Assembly (NCBI GenBank): GCA_015680685.1 | Contig: MNCI01017882.1 | Coordinates: 229,938 to 293,937, forward strand | Length of the DNA: 64,000 nucleotides | Source of the DNA: Gnetum montanum | Lineage: Eukaryota > Streptophyta > Gnetopsida > Gnetales > Gnetaceae | Reading direction: 5' to 3' | In this document: positions 36,320 to 47,499 of the stretch, in pieces | How the letters are laid out: each line of letters opens with the position of its first letter | Position numbering within the stretch: the stretch's first letter is position 1 | Program-made: the position numbers and the translations under genes | Notes under the pieces: model-generated | What the model was told of the DNA's origin: nothing | The model's input: only the letters and a program-made list of their open reading frames with translations | Database searches by the model: none

Positions 36320-38840
36320 ATGGGTCAACATCATGGTATGGATTCAAGAGGGATTTTGATTTAAAGGGGACTTAGATAAAGGTGAGGTAGAGGAAGGTGG
36401 AGGAGTAGGGCCACCAACCATTGGTGTGTCTAAGGGCTTTGGTGGACTATGAGGTCAAAAGAAGGATCTTTTCTTTGATTGTGATTTCAATCCACTTGGT
36501 TGGCTAACCAGTTACAAATTAACTTCCCTCATAGTGTTTCTTTGTTGTGGTTGGGCAGGCAATTTACCCTACATGGATAGAGTAGGTAGTAGCTATGCAG
36601 GAGGAAAAGGAGTAGGTGCAAGAATAGGAGGAGCATGAGGATAGTAGGTGACATCGCTCCTTGCATATGGTGGTTAGTAAACTTTAGGAGGGTAGTGCTA
36701 TGGTTGGTAAGCAACAACATGACCAAAAAAGTCCCATTGAGATGAAGTTTGCTGAACATAATAACCATAGGGATTTGGTTGGTAGTAGAGGTACTGCTAT
36801 CTTAGAGGTGCCAACACCCATGATTGTGGTTGCTGCCATTGCTGGTACAATTCATAATGTTGCAGGGAAGTTCCACTTGGATAATACTACTGTGGTTGGT
36901 AAAACTATCAAGAGTTGCCTTGTGGATAAGATAATCTTTTGGGTATTTGCCCTTTTTCAAGTCATGGATGTAAGGCATACACCTTAGATTTCTACAAGTG
37001 TAACATAATTGGATAGCATCCCTTGGGATGTTCATATTGGTAGATGTCACACCCACGATCATCATCTGATTTGCTATCTGCACCCATCTCTATCACAACC
37101 ATCTTATCCTTATCCTTGAATATGGCATGTTCAGCTTTCTTATGCCTTTGATGCTCACACTCACCACTTTGTTTCTTGGACTCTTTAACAATTTTTAAAA
37201 TAGCTTGAAACTTATTGTCCATAGAGTACCATAATTAGTCAACCTTAATCGTAATTTTAAGCTAAAATTTCTAGAGTGGCAAGGTTTTCTGATTAGCCAC
37301 CTCAACTCTTGTTAACTCATCATCACTAATGCAAAATTGAACCCCCCTTTTTTGAAGGGAAGGATCCCTATTATATTCCTCTACACTTTCTCAGTTTCTC
37401 AATTCTCTCTCCTTCCTAGCTACTTGCTCAATTAACTTTTGGATTCAGTGAGTTCTTAACTTTGTCAGTCTCCCTTGAGCATAGATGTTAAGGGTTTTTC
37501 TTATTTCAGATTGCAACCCATCTATAATATGGTGGAGTTGATTAAGTTGAAAATATCTATGGCTAGGACACTTATGCAACAAAGAGTAGTATTAGCTAAT
37601 AGCAACATCCAAGGGCTCATGATTTCCCTATTTCCAACCTTGGATCTACTTCCTCAGATTGGACACTCAAGAGTACGTTTGATATTTGTCATTAAAAAAT
37701 TCTAACATCATACTCCACTGCTTGATTGATTCTGGTTCTAAGGATGGATACTAGTTTTTTGCTTCCTTAATGAGTGTCCTTGGAAATAATTTCAACTTCT
37801 GCTAATTGTTCTCAATATCTTGCAAAGTACATGCATCTTGAAAGGCTTGGAGATGATTTTTCAGATCAACGTCATAGCCTCCCTCAAACTGAGGGATGTT
37901 GTTCATGTCTAGCCTCTTTATTCTACTATCCTTTACATTCCTTGTTAAAATACTCATGGCCTCTGCAATGTTTAACATGCTCCAAGTGGCAAGTAGAGGT
38001 TCATCAAGGCCATAGTAATGGTTCCTATGAAGTTCTCTACTAACCCTTCTTTCATGGTGGCGGGTCTCTCTAGATCACCCATGCCTTCGATCTTGACTGT
38101 CCTGACAGTCCCTTTGATTGTTTTGGTTCCATCAGTCACCTCCATCATGATCATGCCCTCTACGTCCATGATCTAAGCTAGAAGAAGAAGATGATGATGA
38201 TGAAGAGGAAGAGAAAGGAGGACTTGCATTGTGTTGATTCCTACTACCTTCTCTTCGATGATCGCAACCATGATCATGACTTCCACTTGTCCCCTTGTCA
38301 TGATTTACTCCTCCAGATCCATTTTTATCATTGGATCCATTCCAACTAGAACTAGGATTATGAATTGTAGATTACACGTTCTGGTTAAGGGCCCCTTGAC
38401 CAAAGTCAAAAAGAGGAGTGTCACCAAAGGAGAAGCCCCTAGAGAAGTGTTCGCCTCCATCCAATGGGCCAAGCCTGAGGTGGAAAAGTGTTTGACCCCT
38501 TGCCCTTCAAAAGCTCATAATTTTTCTCTAGCTAATGACCCCTTAACCTTTGTGCTTTAGTGGGATGGTAATCCCTTGAATCGGGTTCTCACATCTCATA
38601 CTCCCTGTGAAGATGTTGGAGTCCATGTCATGCAAGTATTAGTTGGAGCATAGTTGGAATAAATCAATTTGGTGAAAACACAATGTTGCCTTCCATGTCA
38701 CACCATCATAGCATTTCATCTGGATGTAAGATGAAGGTGAAGTATGGTACATACTAATTGGGATGAGCATATACCACCCGGCATTGTTGAGGCACTTAGT
38801 CTGCCTTGGGCAGAGATAGAATCTTGTGAGAAGAAGACAT
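36320..38840 (-). pseudogene. gag: Element C gag (decayed)
   Basis: Start at 38840 (M-S-S-S), homologous to D 5644 and E 19094. VVYAHPN and FTFILHPDEM follow. The core is at about 37680-37930 (LDMNNIPQFEGGYD-type, minus strand). A lysine/glutamate-rich part lies at 36992-37222 and a proline-rich tail extends to about 36500. Many stops. Confidence 0.8.
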
Positions 38841-38985
38841 TTTATTAATGAATCTATATGTAGTGTGCAGTTAAGATTTAATCTAGTTGTAATAATATTT
38901 TTTTTGTAAGATTCAACCTTTTTAGGGTTTGAACAACAAGGTTACTAAGTTTCACTAAGTTTAGATAGTGCACATAGAACTAAAG

Positions 38986-39003
38986 TCCTTGACAACAATG
39001 CCA
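38986..39003 (-). other. Element C primer-binding site (tRNA-Asp type)
   Basis: Minus strand TGGCATTGTTGTCAAGGA, one base inside the 5' LTR. Confidence 0.82.
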
Positions 39004-39004
39004 A

Positions 39005-39859
39005 TGATGAGCGGTGAGGTGCCCCTACACCCAACCATATGAATCAGAAGCGTTCACGTGAAATTTGGTTGAATTTCACAAACTTTATTACCAAGTATGC
39101 TAGAGATAAATGGTGAGTTTGTGTTATTCGTTCGTTGTCTTCCCAGTCTCACTCGTGAAACACGTGTATGGTTAAGTGTGACTAAGGCATAAGATTTTTT
39201 ATCATTTTATGTTTTATCAATTTGATCGCCTAAAAAAATAATGATAGTAAGAGTAATTAAATGCTAAGAAAACTATTGCCTAATCTAGCCTAACACAAGT
39301 AACCATCCCCACTTCTCAGACACATCCTGAACTTCATGTAAGCACTGCTAGGTTGTCAAACGCTAATCGTTTCTGAGCTACCAAGTGTCACACATATGTT
39401 CGAAGGGGTCATGCTTGTGTATTTTGATTAATTTATTAATTAATAAAAATTAATTGATAAGTGAATAATGTTAAATGTGAATTGCATGAAATCACAATGT
39501 ATAAATGCATAAAGAAAGAAAGTCTCAAGTGCTACAAGGATGAAGCAAAGAGCTCATCTTTATTGCCAACACAATGATATGTTCAAGTACATCAATGCTT
39601 GAATAAAGATCCAATTACACTTAGAACTTCTATTGTCGACACTTGGAAAATATTTTAACTCTCGATTGAACAAACTGTATGAATTTTGCTACTTGACTCT
39701 AAAAAAAAACTATTACTAAATCATGTGCCTAAGGGCTGTATTTATAGGCCCAGGAGTACCCCGCGATATCGCATGCCCGATATCGCATCTTGGGCCACGA
39801 TATCACATACCTGATATCGTGTACTTGATATTGAGGCTCATGTAAAACACGATTTATCA
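39005..39859 (-). repeat. Element C 5' LTR
   Basis: 855 bp, TGATGAGCGG... to ...TTTATCA on the plus strand. The U3 GATATC units are at 39765-39770, 39779-39784, 39799-39804 and 39813-39818; the TATA box (TATAAATA on the minus strand) is at 39739-39746. Confidence 0.93.
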
Positions 39860-39864
39860 ACAAA

Positions 39865-40292
39865 GATTCAAAATCTTTCCTTAATACTTGTAACTTGACA
39901 ACATGAACTTTTGATGATCCCTTGTATGTAATCTCTAGTGCATCCCATGCAGCTTTGCTAGTTCAATGCATGACAATTCTGGGAAAGATTGCCATGTCTA
40001 ACCAAAATTAAATGATGAATAATGCTCTTTCATATTTCTTACAAAGCTCCTTGACTTTATTCTTTTGTTTTTCCTCCAAGGATTGAAATGTTGCTTGATC
40101 AACATCTTTAAATCCATTTTCAAAAAAAATTCATAGATCTTGTGAGATCAAAAATGTTTGCATCTTGATTGTTCAATACTCATAATTCTCTCCATTGAAG
40201 ACAAGAACTTGGAGAGATAAAAATCCATGATTTTGGACCATATTGGAGAGATTTATTATCAAGGATCTAAACTAACTAGCTTCGATACCAAA
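39865..40292 (-). pseudogene. Ty1/copia gag N-terminus and primer site (copia piece 1 of 4)
   Basis: Minus strand. The primer site TGGTATCGAAGC (40279-40290) is close to TGGTATCAGAGC, complementary to initiator tRNA-Met and normal for copia elements. Gag follows with VFNGENYEY, MQTFLISQDL, ENGFKDVDQATFQSLEEKQK and AWDALEITYKGSSKVHVVKL, typical of copia Gag (DUF4219/UBN2-like). Two tryptophan codons read as stops (Y-stop-TIKM, stop-FWLDM). Element C interrupts it after ...RKDFESL. Confidence 0.9.
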
Positions 40293-40645
40293 TGAAGAAT
40301 CTAAAGGGCCCTGTATCTATGATCTAAGCTAAAAGGAAATAAAGAACTTAGTTAGAACAAACATAATCTTGTGAAACTTTCTTAAATTATTTTACTAATA
40401 AATATGTGTTGCTAAAATTATACATGTCTTGATCTCCTAACAATAGATTTGGAGTGATAAGCATGAATGTTGGAAATCATAGGGATGATATTTATCATCT
40501 CATTTGAGAATTTTCTTAATAGGGGATGAATTGAACATGGGATTAAATAGAAATTACATGAATATAATGTCATCTTATTTAATATAGATTTATGGATAAT
40601 ATCTATCTAATTCATTTGTGGAACATATAGTCATCATATTCCACA
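40293..40645 (-). repeat. Ty1/copia 5' LTR (likely)
   Basis: 353 bp bounded on the minus strand by TGTGGAATATG... and ...TTCTTCA, next to the copia primer site. The partner LTR would lie left of the truncated integrase and is lost, so the outer end rests only on the TG/CA rule. Confidence 0.6.
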
Positions 40646-41098
40646 CTTCAAACTATATTTTCCACTAGGTCCTATGAGCATATCAGCATTCATATGAAAA
40701 AACTCATGCTTAAAAATGAAAAATTAATTCTAAAGAGAAAAATGTCAATAGTAAAATGATCTAAGAAAGTAGCATATGTATACAATTCTACTTTCCTTAT
40801 AGGCTTCCAAAAGGAAACATTAGAGATGTACAATCTAGTAGGTCAACAATAAATTCTATCACTTCATTATTGATAATTATTAAGTATAATGCTTTTCATT
40901 TGAATAAGATGAGAATAAAAAGCTATCATTAGAAAAAAAATATTTTTCTTCGAAATTGCACCAATCTTTTTTTTTTTTTGAAAGACATATTAGAAGGAAA
41001 ACCATCAAGTTTGTCCAAATGACTTTCTAAATGTGATCTTGAGATTTTAGGAACTGGCTTGCATCTTGTTGCCTTAACATTTTTTTCACTAGGGGAGG
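40646..41098 (+). other. Upstream part of the endogenous pararetrovirus, no clear ORF
   Basis: AT-rich, with a T run at 40967-40981. The stretch 40770-40840 and the segment just before 41099 give patches that may be the decayed start of the movement-protein gene in other frames; a one-base frame change lies at about 41105-41115. No LTR here. Confidence 0.4.
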
Positions 41099-41569
41099 TT
41101 GCAAAATGGATTCAAAAAGGGTTACAAATATGTCCACATTGCTGAACTTTTAATCCACATACACCCACACTTTAACTATAGGCTGAAAAACCCCTATTGG
41201 ATTGCATTAATAGACAAACAATTTAAAAATTTTAGAGATGAGATAATTATGCAAGTGAAAGGAAAATTTGCAACAGATGCTCTTCTTATCACTATTTTGA
41301 ATTTCACCTTATCCATCAATGATCCTAACTTATGTAAAAGCTTAATGATTATAGCTTATATTCCAATAGACATGAAAGAAAAAAGTATCTACACAACCAT
41401 AGGAATAAGAGTGTGCTTTAAATTATTTAATTCAACCAGTATTAGAACTTTACTACCTTTAGGAGAACAAGCAATACAAGTTGGCTCTACAAACATTGAA
41501 TATGAGATGAATATTAACACAAAAGAACTCCCAATTCACACCCAATATCCTGATTTAACAAATCTCTAA
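41099..41569 (+). pseudogene. Pararetrovirus movement-protein region
   Basis: 157 open codons that read as the core of the caulimovirid movement protein (30K-type): KKGYKYVHIAELLI near the start, then LTISINDPNL-type sequence (here NFTLSINDPNL) and DMKEKSIYTTIGIRVCFKLF. In the family this protein carries the genome between cells through plasmodesmata. The upstream part is out of frame, so the open stretch is a fragment. Identity rests on the two motif blocks and the position ahead of capsid and RT. Confidence 0.75.
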
Positions 41570-43762
41570 GACAAGTATTATGAATACTTGAAACCTTCTC
41601 AAACCTGTTCAAGAAGAAGATACCAAGTTTAGTTGAAATCTCCTAGGTTTATAGATTGGGATCCTTTTGAAGTTTATTCCTCCTCTTGCTCAATCTTACC
41701 ACCTTTACTTGGTGTTACTCCATAATCAAGTCAAGAACTATCTCATTTAAATATCATTGAAAAACAAAAAAATGTAGCAAATCTAGCAAAAATCTTTTAG
41801 GAATTAGGCATTAAAACACCAGTAGAAATGATTTTAGTTGAAATTCCTACATTACCGGAACAAAAAGTGAAAGCTAAAATAGAAGAATGTACTTCTTCTA
41901 AAACTAATTCTAATTTTGAGGAAACATCTTCATTTGATCCTTCTTGCAAACATCTACACATAGAAAAAATAGATTATTAGTATCATTGCAAAGAATGTGA
42001 TGCTTCGTTTAAATAAATACCAACAAAGTAGATGAAGGAGTAGAAAAATTGATAAAAAAGATTATATCTCCTAACAATAAATTTGGACCTCAACATAAGT
42101 CATTGCTTAAAGAAACAGAAACTACTGGAGAATATATTGATAAACGAAAGTTTATCAAAGGACAAAAAGAGCTAGTGGACATTATCAAACTACAAAATTG
42201 GGCTAATATACACATAGATCAATTAGTAGGAGAAAGTTAAAAGCATACATCGAGTTTAGCATTTATAGAAAATGAAGTGAAAAAGATTAGGAAAGTTTGG
42301 GTTCCTAAAGGAACAAAATCTTCAACTTAGCTTAAATTTGCTAATAATATTCCTTTTACTAGATCTCAACGACACATGGGAAAATCCCATATAGCTAGAT
42401 ACTAAAGAAAACAAAAAGAACTAGCTAAGAAAAAAAAGGAAAAGGAATAGCTATTAATGCTAATACAATAAAAGACTTAGATTATGACTCATCAACAACT
42501 GCTTAAGAGTCAAAAGCCTCTTATGACACAAAAGAAGAGTTGTTGATTAAGAAGATTGCCACAAGCTATCAAGAAGATCCTATTGACTTCTCAGGAATCC
42601 AAATTAGAAAATCCAGAGATAAACATCCAACCTTAGCATGATTAATAAAGATTTAAAAGGTCGTCAAGATACCATCAATGATATCCAAGGATATCTAGAT
42701 GTTCAAATCTACTTAGAAAAGAAAGAATAAAAATTGGCTATCTTTAATACCACCTATAATTTTAGGGGAATTCTATGAAGATGGTGAAATCATATTCCAC
42801 CAAGTATTAAAAGAATGTTAACTTCTGCACCAACGGTTGTCTTTATAAATGCAATAATTAAAGAATTCATTAGTAATAAAGCCAATCTTGATCATGCATA
42901 TCGAGATAGTTTTTTTAAATCTAGATTATCTAGAATCCAAGATTTACATACATTTTTGGATGAAATGGAATAATTATACTATTTTGATAAATTTACACAT
43001 GAATTAGGTGCCAAGGAACATTTTTTAGGATGTTTACCACAATCGTTCTACAATAAATACCATGCAGAATTAAAAAGGAAAAATTTAAATTTAAGTGAAA
43101 TGAGTTTTGATGCCATATGTCAATTCATTACAAAAATAAACATAGAATTCTATTATGACCAGGAAGCCCAAAATTTAGTGAGGAATTTAAGTCACAAATT
43201 AGATAAAAGTTTATGTTTAAAGATTTTTCCAGAAGAAAAATATAAAAACTCACAAAAGGATTGTGCTTCTTATTCTCGTCAGACTACATCTAATAAACCT
43301 AGAAAATATTATAAACCAAGAAATTAGCAATCGGAATGAAGGTATAATCTGAGACCCTCCAAAATCTTTAGAGGAATGTTTAAATGATGGATGAAGAAAT
43401 TGCGATGGAAAGATGTTAAATGTTTTCTGTGTAATGGACTACATTTCTCCAATCAGTATCCTCAAAAAACTCAACATCCTAAAAAGGTAAATTTTATTCA
43501 AAAATATAACTTATCAAAACAATATTTTGAATATGTTTCCAATGAGCATGTTCCTTTTGAACATGGTAACATCGTCCTTGAAACTTCTGATGAGTACTCT
43601 TATGAATCACTTAATTATTTTCCCATGGGGGGAGAGGTAGATGAATTTTCTTATTCTTCACATTCATCTAATTTTAATGTTTGCTATTTCAATAATATGA
43701 ATAGACTCCCTCCTCATCTCGTAGTCATCATAGTTACCATAAAAAAGAAAAAAACCCTTTAG
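41570..43762 (+). pseudogene. Pararetrovirus linker, capsid and zinc-finger region
   Basis: A basic stretch just after the movement protein (CSRRRY, SPRFIDWDPFEVY), then charged helical sequence (about 41720-42640). The capsid-like part is at about 42840-43327 (FTHELGAKEHFLGCLPQSFY, KINIEFYYDQEA). At 43391-43762 a nucleic-acid-binding knuckle reads CFLCNGLHFSNQYP: the last zinc ligand, normally cysteine, is tyrosine. Open pieces are short and separated by stops. The capsid call is by position and the knuckle. Confidence 0.6.
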
Positions 43763-44218
43763 AAAATCCAACCTACATAGAAATGGAAAATCATATTAGG
43801 CAATTAAAAAGTAAATTTAAAAAAACACCTATAGAAAACATTTCTAAATAGATGGTTGTAGAAAAATAACTAGAAGAAAAGAAAAAGGAACTAAAGTTAC
43901 ATAAAAGACATTTAAAAGAAAGACAAGTTTTTCTAGATTCTCAACCTTACGCTTCTACAAAAGAAGATATAGAGGAATTAGAAAAAATTTTAGAAGAAGA
44001 AGAAATCGATTCTAAAAATTCTTTAGAAAAAGAGCCTAAACAACTTCAACCTGAGTTAAATCAATCCATGTAAAGAAAACATAGGATTCAGAAATTTAAA
44101 AAATTCATGGAATAGGCCTATAAAGAAATTCAAGAATTAACACTTGAAGAATATAGTGAACAAAGACTTTATTATTAAGAAGAAATTAATAAAACAACCC
44201 TACTAGTAAACATAATAA
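43763..44218 (+). pseudogene. Pararetrovirus lysine/glutamate-rich linker
   Basis: Highly charged, probably coiled-coil sequence between the zinc finger and the protease (for example EDIEELEKILEEEEID). Stops at 43850 and 44070 interrupt it. Confidence 0.5.
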
Positions 44219-44760
44219 ATGAAAATAAAATACAAAAAACCAATGGTCTTGATGTGTACATTCTTGATTAAGTTACCTTCCTTTAGGCCATACCTAATAG
44301 ACGCATTACTAGATATCAAAGTAGAGATCTCCTTAGGAAGACCTAGTATCCTACCTCCATTTCTATGGAAACCAAGACAAACAATGCATGTTGCTTTCAA
44401 CACCCAAAAATGTCTCATAGAATTTGAAGGAAACATTCCTATTTTAGCTCCAAATAATTCCATAATTTTCTTTAAGGTATTTCAATTATATCTCTCTTTT
44501 TATGACCTTTTAATTGGTATATATAACCTTAGTTAGTTTGAACCATATACAGTAACAAATACTACTATAATTCTAAGAAATTTTCAATATCCTCGCTTAT
44601 CGAAAAATAAAATAAGGTTTGAAATTGTAGTACCTCCAAAAATTGGCAATACCCAATGGATAGTCAACCAAGTAAGTAAAAAGGAGGAGCAATTTGAAAA
44701 AATGAAAGAAAAAATGTTAATAGTAGCATATGATGATCCAACTACTTTTTGATGAAAAAA
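44219..44760 (+). pseudogene. Pararetrovirus aspartic protease region
   Basis: 105 open codons (44219-44536) with YLIDALLDIKVEISLGRPS, then ILPPFLWKP and LLIGIYNLS. These match the order of the caulimovirid protease (active-site loop, ILPxxxW block, late LIGNN-type block). The expected D-T-G reads D-I-K, so the active site is destroyed. A frame change and stop follow before EPYTVTN. Confidence 0.65.
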
Positions 44761-44799
44761 ATAGCACGGGTGCCATATTCATCTAAAAGATAATCTTAA

Positions 44800-46095
44800 A
44801 ATCAAAGCAAAAGCACACCATATAGGAATGTCACCTGAGTTAAAAAAAGGAATGTGATATAGAAATAAATCAACTTTTATAAAAAGGATTGATTCAACCT
44901 AGTACAAGCATGTTTTTTTGTGCCACCTTTTATTTAAATAAAAGGATGAAACAAATTAGAGGTAAAAAGAGATTAGTTGTTAATTATAAGCCTCTAAATG
45001 ACTTAATAAAATCTATGTAACATCCAATCCCAAATAAGGATGAGTTATTCCAAAAATTGCCAAATACTCAAATTTACTCTAAATTTGACTTAAAATTTGG
45101 TTTCTAACAAATTCAAGTGTACTTAGAGGATCAGTGGAAAACTGCTTTCACCATTCCAGGTGGCTTGTATGAATGGATTGTTTTGCCCTTCAAAATCAAA
45201 ATAGCTCCCTCCATTTTTCAACAAATAATGGATAAATTTTTCTCCTCTTTTCCATTTATTATAATCTATATTGATGATATCTTAGTAATGAGTAAAGATG
45301 CTACCTAACATTTAGAGTAAGAAAATACTGAATACCTTAGGTTAGAAATTATCCAAAAAAAATGGACTAGTATTTTCACCAACAAAAATGAAAATAGTGC
45401 AAGAAAAGACTAAATTCCTTAGGTTAGAAATTATCCATGGAAAAGTAATACTTCAATCCCATGTCTTAGAAGCAATCTCCAAGTTTCCTGATGAACTGTT
45501 AGAAAAGAAACAATTACAACACTTTCTAGGCTATGTTAACTATGTGTTTTGATTCTACAAAAATTTAGCTAAATATCACACGCTATTAAATGAACAAGTT
45601 AGCAACAAGGTTATAGCATGGACTACCCAACACACAAACACAGTAAGAAAAATTAAAGAACACTATAAAAAATTACCTCAATTATGTTTACCAATAGGTG
45701 GAACTCTAATCTTAGAAATTGACTCATCTGATGAATATTGGGAAATAGTGTTAAAAGAAGAAAAAAATGGAGTAATCTACATTTGCAGATATAGTTCTAG
45801 TAACTGCTTACCAAATAAAAAGGACTATCATAGTATGCATAAAGAACTACTATCCATAGTTAAAGGAATTGAAGCCTTTAGGTTACTCTTACAAGAAAAA
45901 GAATTTATTGTAAGAAGTGACTTAAAAAAATTTGACAAATATCTACAAGTTAAAAATCTTAATAAGGTCGCTCACACTCATTTAATAAGATGGTATTTGT
46001 TTCTTGCTAATTTTAGTTTTAAAACATAATATATTAATGATGAGAATAATAGCTTAGCAGACTTCTTAACAAGAGAGTTTCATCTCTCTTGAGTA
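44800..46095 (+). pseudogene. Pararetrovirus reverse transcriptase and RNase H
   Basis: RT: RGKKRLVVNYKPLNDLI (about 44950-45010), a FDLKFG block, then 45117-45308 with WKTAFTIPGGLYEWIVLPF, APSIFQQIMD and the catalytic YIDDILVMSK. RNase H: 45660-46070, with LEIDSSDEYWEIVLKEE, KDYHSMHKELLSIVKGIEAF and RSDLKKFDKYL, ending NSLADFLTREF. This YIDD-plus-RNase H arrangement, without an integrase after it, is typical of Caulimoviridae. Stops at 45018, 45105, 45307 and 46027 and a duplicated stretch (TEYLRLEIIQ / FLRLEIIH, 45330-45440) break it. Confidence 0.88.
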
Positions 46096-47110
46096 CTAAT
46101 GCTTGCTTAAGTTTCTGTATATTATGTATAGGTTTTTTTGAAGTAGAGGGTTGGACTCTTCGATATTACAGGAGGACAAGAAGTTGTTGAACCAATGAAA
46201 CATACATGCCTATTCTTGAACAACATCAAGTTCGACTTCGGCATTCATCAAATTGGTTAAATTTCATTGAAACCTCCAAAGCATTTAGCCCTTATTCTAC
46301 AATCGCTTAAACCATTTTAACTGCTTTTGATGAAAGGAGACATCCATGAGAACGGTTGTCTCTAAATAATGCTAATCTACCTCCTTACCTCCACCTTTCT
46401 ACCTTTGTAGAAATTCAACTCATGGAGTTTTAAGAACTATTTAACATCCATTCTATGGATTGGCCATTAAGACAACTTAATCCTTGCCATATATACACTA
46501 TTGGAATAAATCCCACAACTACACCAAACCCTCAAAACCATTTATTATAGTCTTGGTGGGCCAAATACAGTCATTCGCCTAGGTATACTCCAAAATATCC
46601 AAGAAGCCTTTATCATCAATTATCCAGTCATAGAGGTGATTTTCTCTACTATAGCAATTAGCAATCCTACGGTTGGCATTCTATCAACCAAGGTCACACA
46701 CCACTTTATTATTTAAGTACTTGTATTTCAAGAAGGTTTGACTGAAAGGCTCCATGGGGATATGCTCTTTATTAGAATGTTTATACCCATAATCCCTATG
46801 ATATTCAAGAGCCTTGTTGTCTAAATGGGCTTATAACACAAACTTTAGAATTACACAACTTGGACCCTAGAGTATCCATATTATGATAAAATGGTGGGTA
46901 TGGGCATCTCATTCATCTAGTAGGATGGCAAGCTAAGCAAGAATGATATCCTGACTCTTCCAATAGTTCAGAATGTGGCGATTCTCTTGGTCATAATGAT
47001 GATCTTGCAAACACACCATAAAAGTAAATGCCTCCTCGGGAGGCCCCCTCTGTCTTTTACTTTTCTAAAGAGTCAGTTGTGTTGTCTTTTACTTTTTGGA
47101 AGAGACCATT
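46096..47110 (+). pseudogene. Pararetrovirus 3' region with shattered ORF
   Basis: About 1 kb between RNase H and the TATA box. Translations give patches such as RHSSNWLNFIETSKAFSPYS (about 46230-46290) and SWWAKYSHSPRYTPKYP (about 46550-46610) in different frames, so an ORF existed here. Its position fits the 3' ORF some caulimovirids carry. I cannot name its function. Confidence 0.45.
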
Positions 47111-47131
47111 TTTTAGAGGTGCCTTCCTCTC

Positions 47132-47241
47132 CTATAAATTAAGTCTTGTAAAACTATTCCAAGTGTTGTAATGGAGGGACTAAATCTCAATTTTATTGGC
47201 AAAATGCCAAAGTATTTAGGTATATCATACACTCAAATAAA
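47132..47241 (+). promoter_or_regulatory. Pararetrovirus pregenome promoter and polyadenylation signal (likely)
   Basis: TATAAAT at 47132-47138, following CCTTCCTCTC, sits downstream of all viral ORFs. AATAAA follows at 47236-47241, about 70 bases after the expected RNA start. Caulimovirids make a terminally redundant RNA from just such a TATA..AATAAA arrangement. Confidence 0.6.
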
Positions 47242-47499
47242 CTTTTGTTCAATCAATTCTATCTACACTAAGGGCACTCAAAGGAAAGTTTGGCTAAGTC
47301 CTATAGAAGAAAATTACTAGAGTCTGGGTACTAGAATGATCAAAGATGTCATAAATGTAGATAGTATGTGCATTAATATAGGCAAAAGACTAGAGTGCAT
47401 TAATGCATCAAAGGATGCATCTACAAGGCTGCATTAATACATGCTCATTGATGCAATAGACTTATTAACACTTTCATCAATAAGACTATAAAAATATTT

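Larger units (their letters stand above)
30007..39859 (-). mobile_element. Element C: full-length Ty3/gypsy retrotransposon without third ORF
   Basis: 9.85 kb, minus strand. 3' LTR 30007-30866, 5' LTR 39005-39859, primer site 38986-39003, purine tract about 30867-30881. The target duplication is perfect: ACAAA at 30002-30006 and 39860-39864. The interrupted copia frame is continuous across it. Inside are gag, protease, RT, RNase H and integrase, then about 1.9 kb of non-coding DNA. It has the LTR type of A and B (GATATC U3). An N at 32613 marks an uncertain base. Confidence 0.95.
40700..47260 (+). mobile_element. Endogenous pararetrovirus (Caulimoviridae), decayed
   Basis: About 6.5 kb, plus strand, with caulimovirid gene order: movement protein, capsid/zinc finger, aspartic protease, RT, RNase H, a 3' region, then a TATA box and AATAAA. 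There are no LTRs and no integrase, which separates it from Ty3/gypsy elements. The many A/T-rich stops and frame breaks show an old nuclear copy. The left end is uncertain. Assignment to a genus (florendovirus, petuvirus or a gymnosperm group) would need a tree of the RT. Confidence 0.85.

Noticed and set aside
47320-47350. Caulimovirid primer site (tRNA-Met) near TCTGGGTACTAGAATG
   Set aside because: The match to TGGTATCAGAGC is too weak to call; position after the TATA box is right, so it may be a decayed site.
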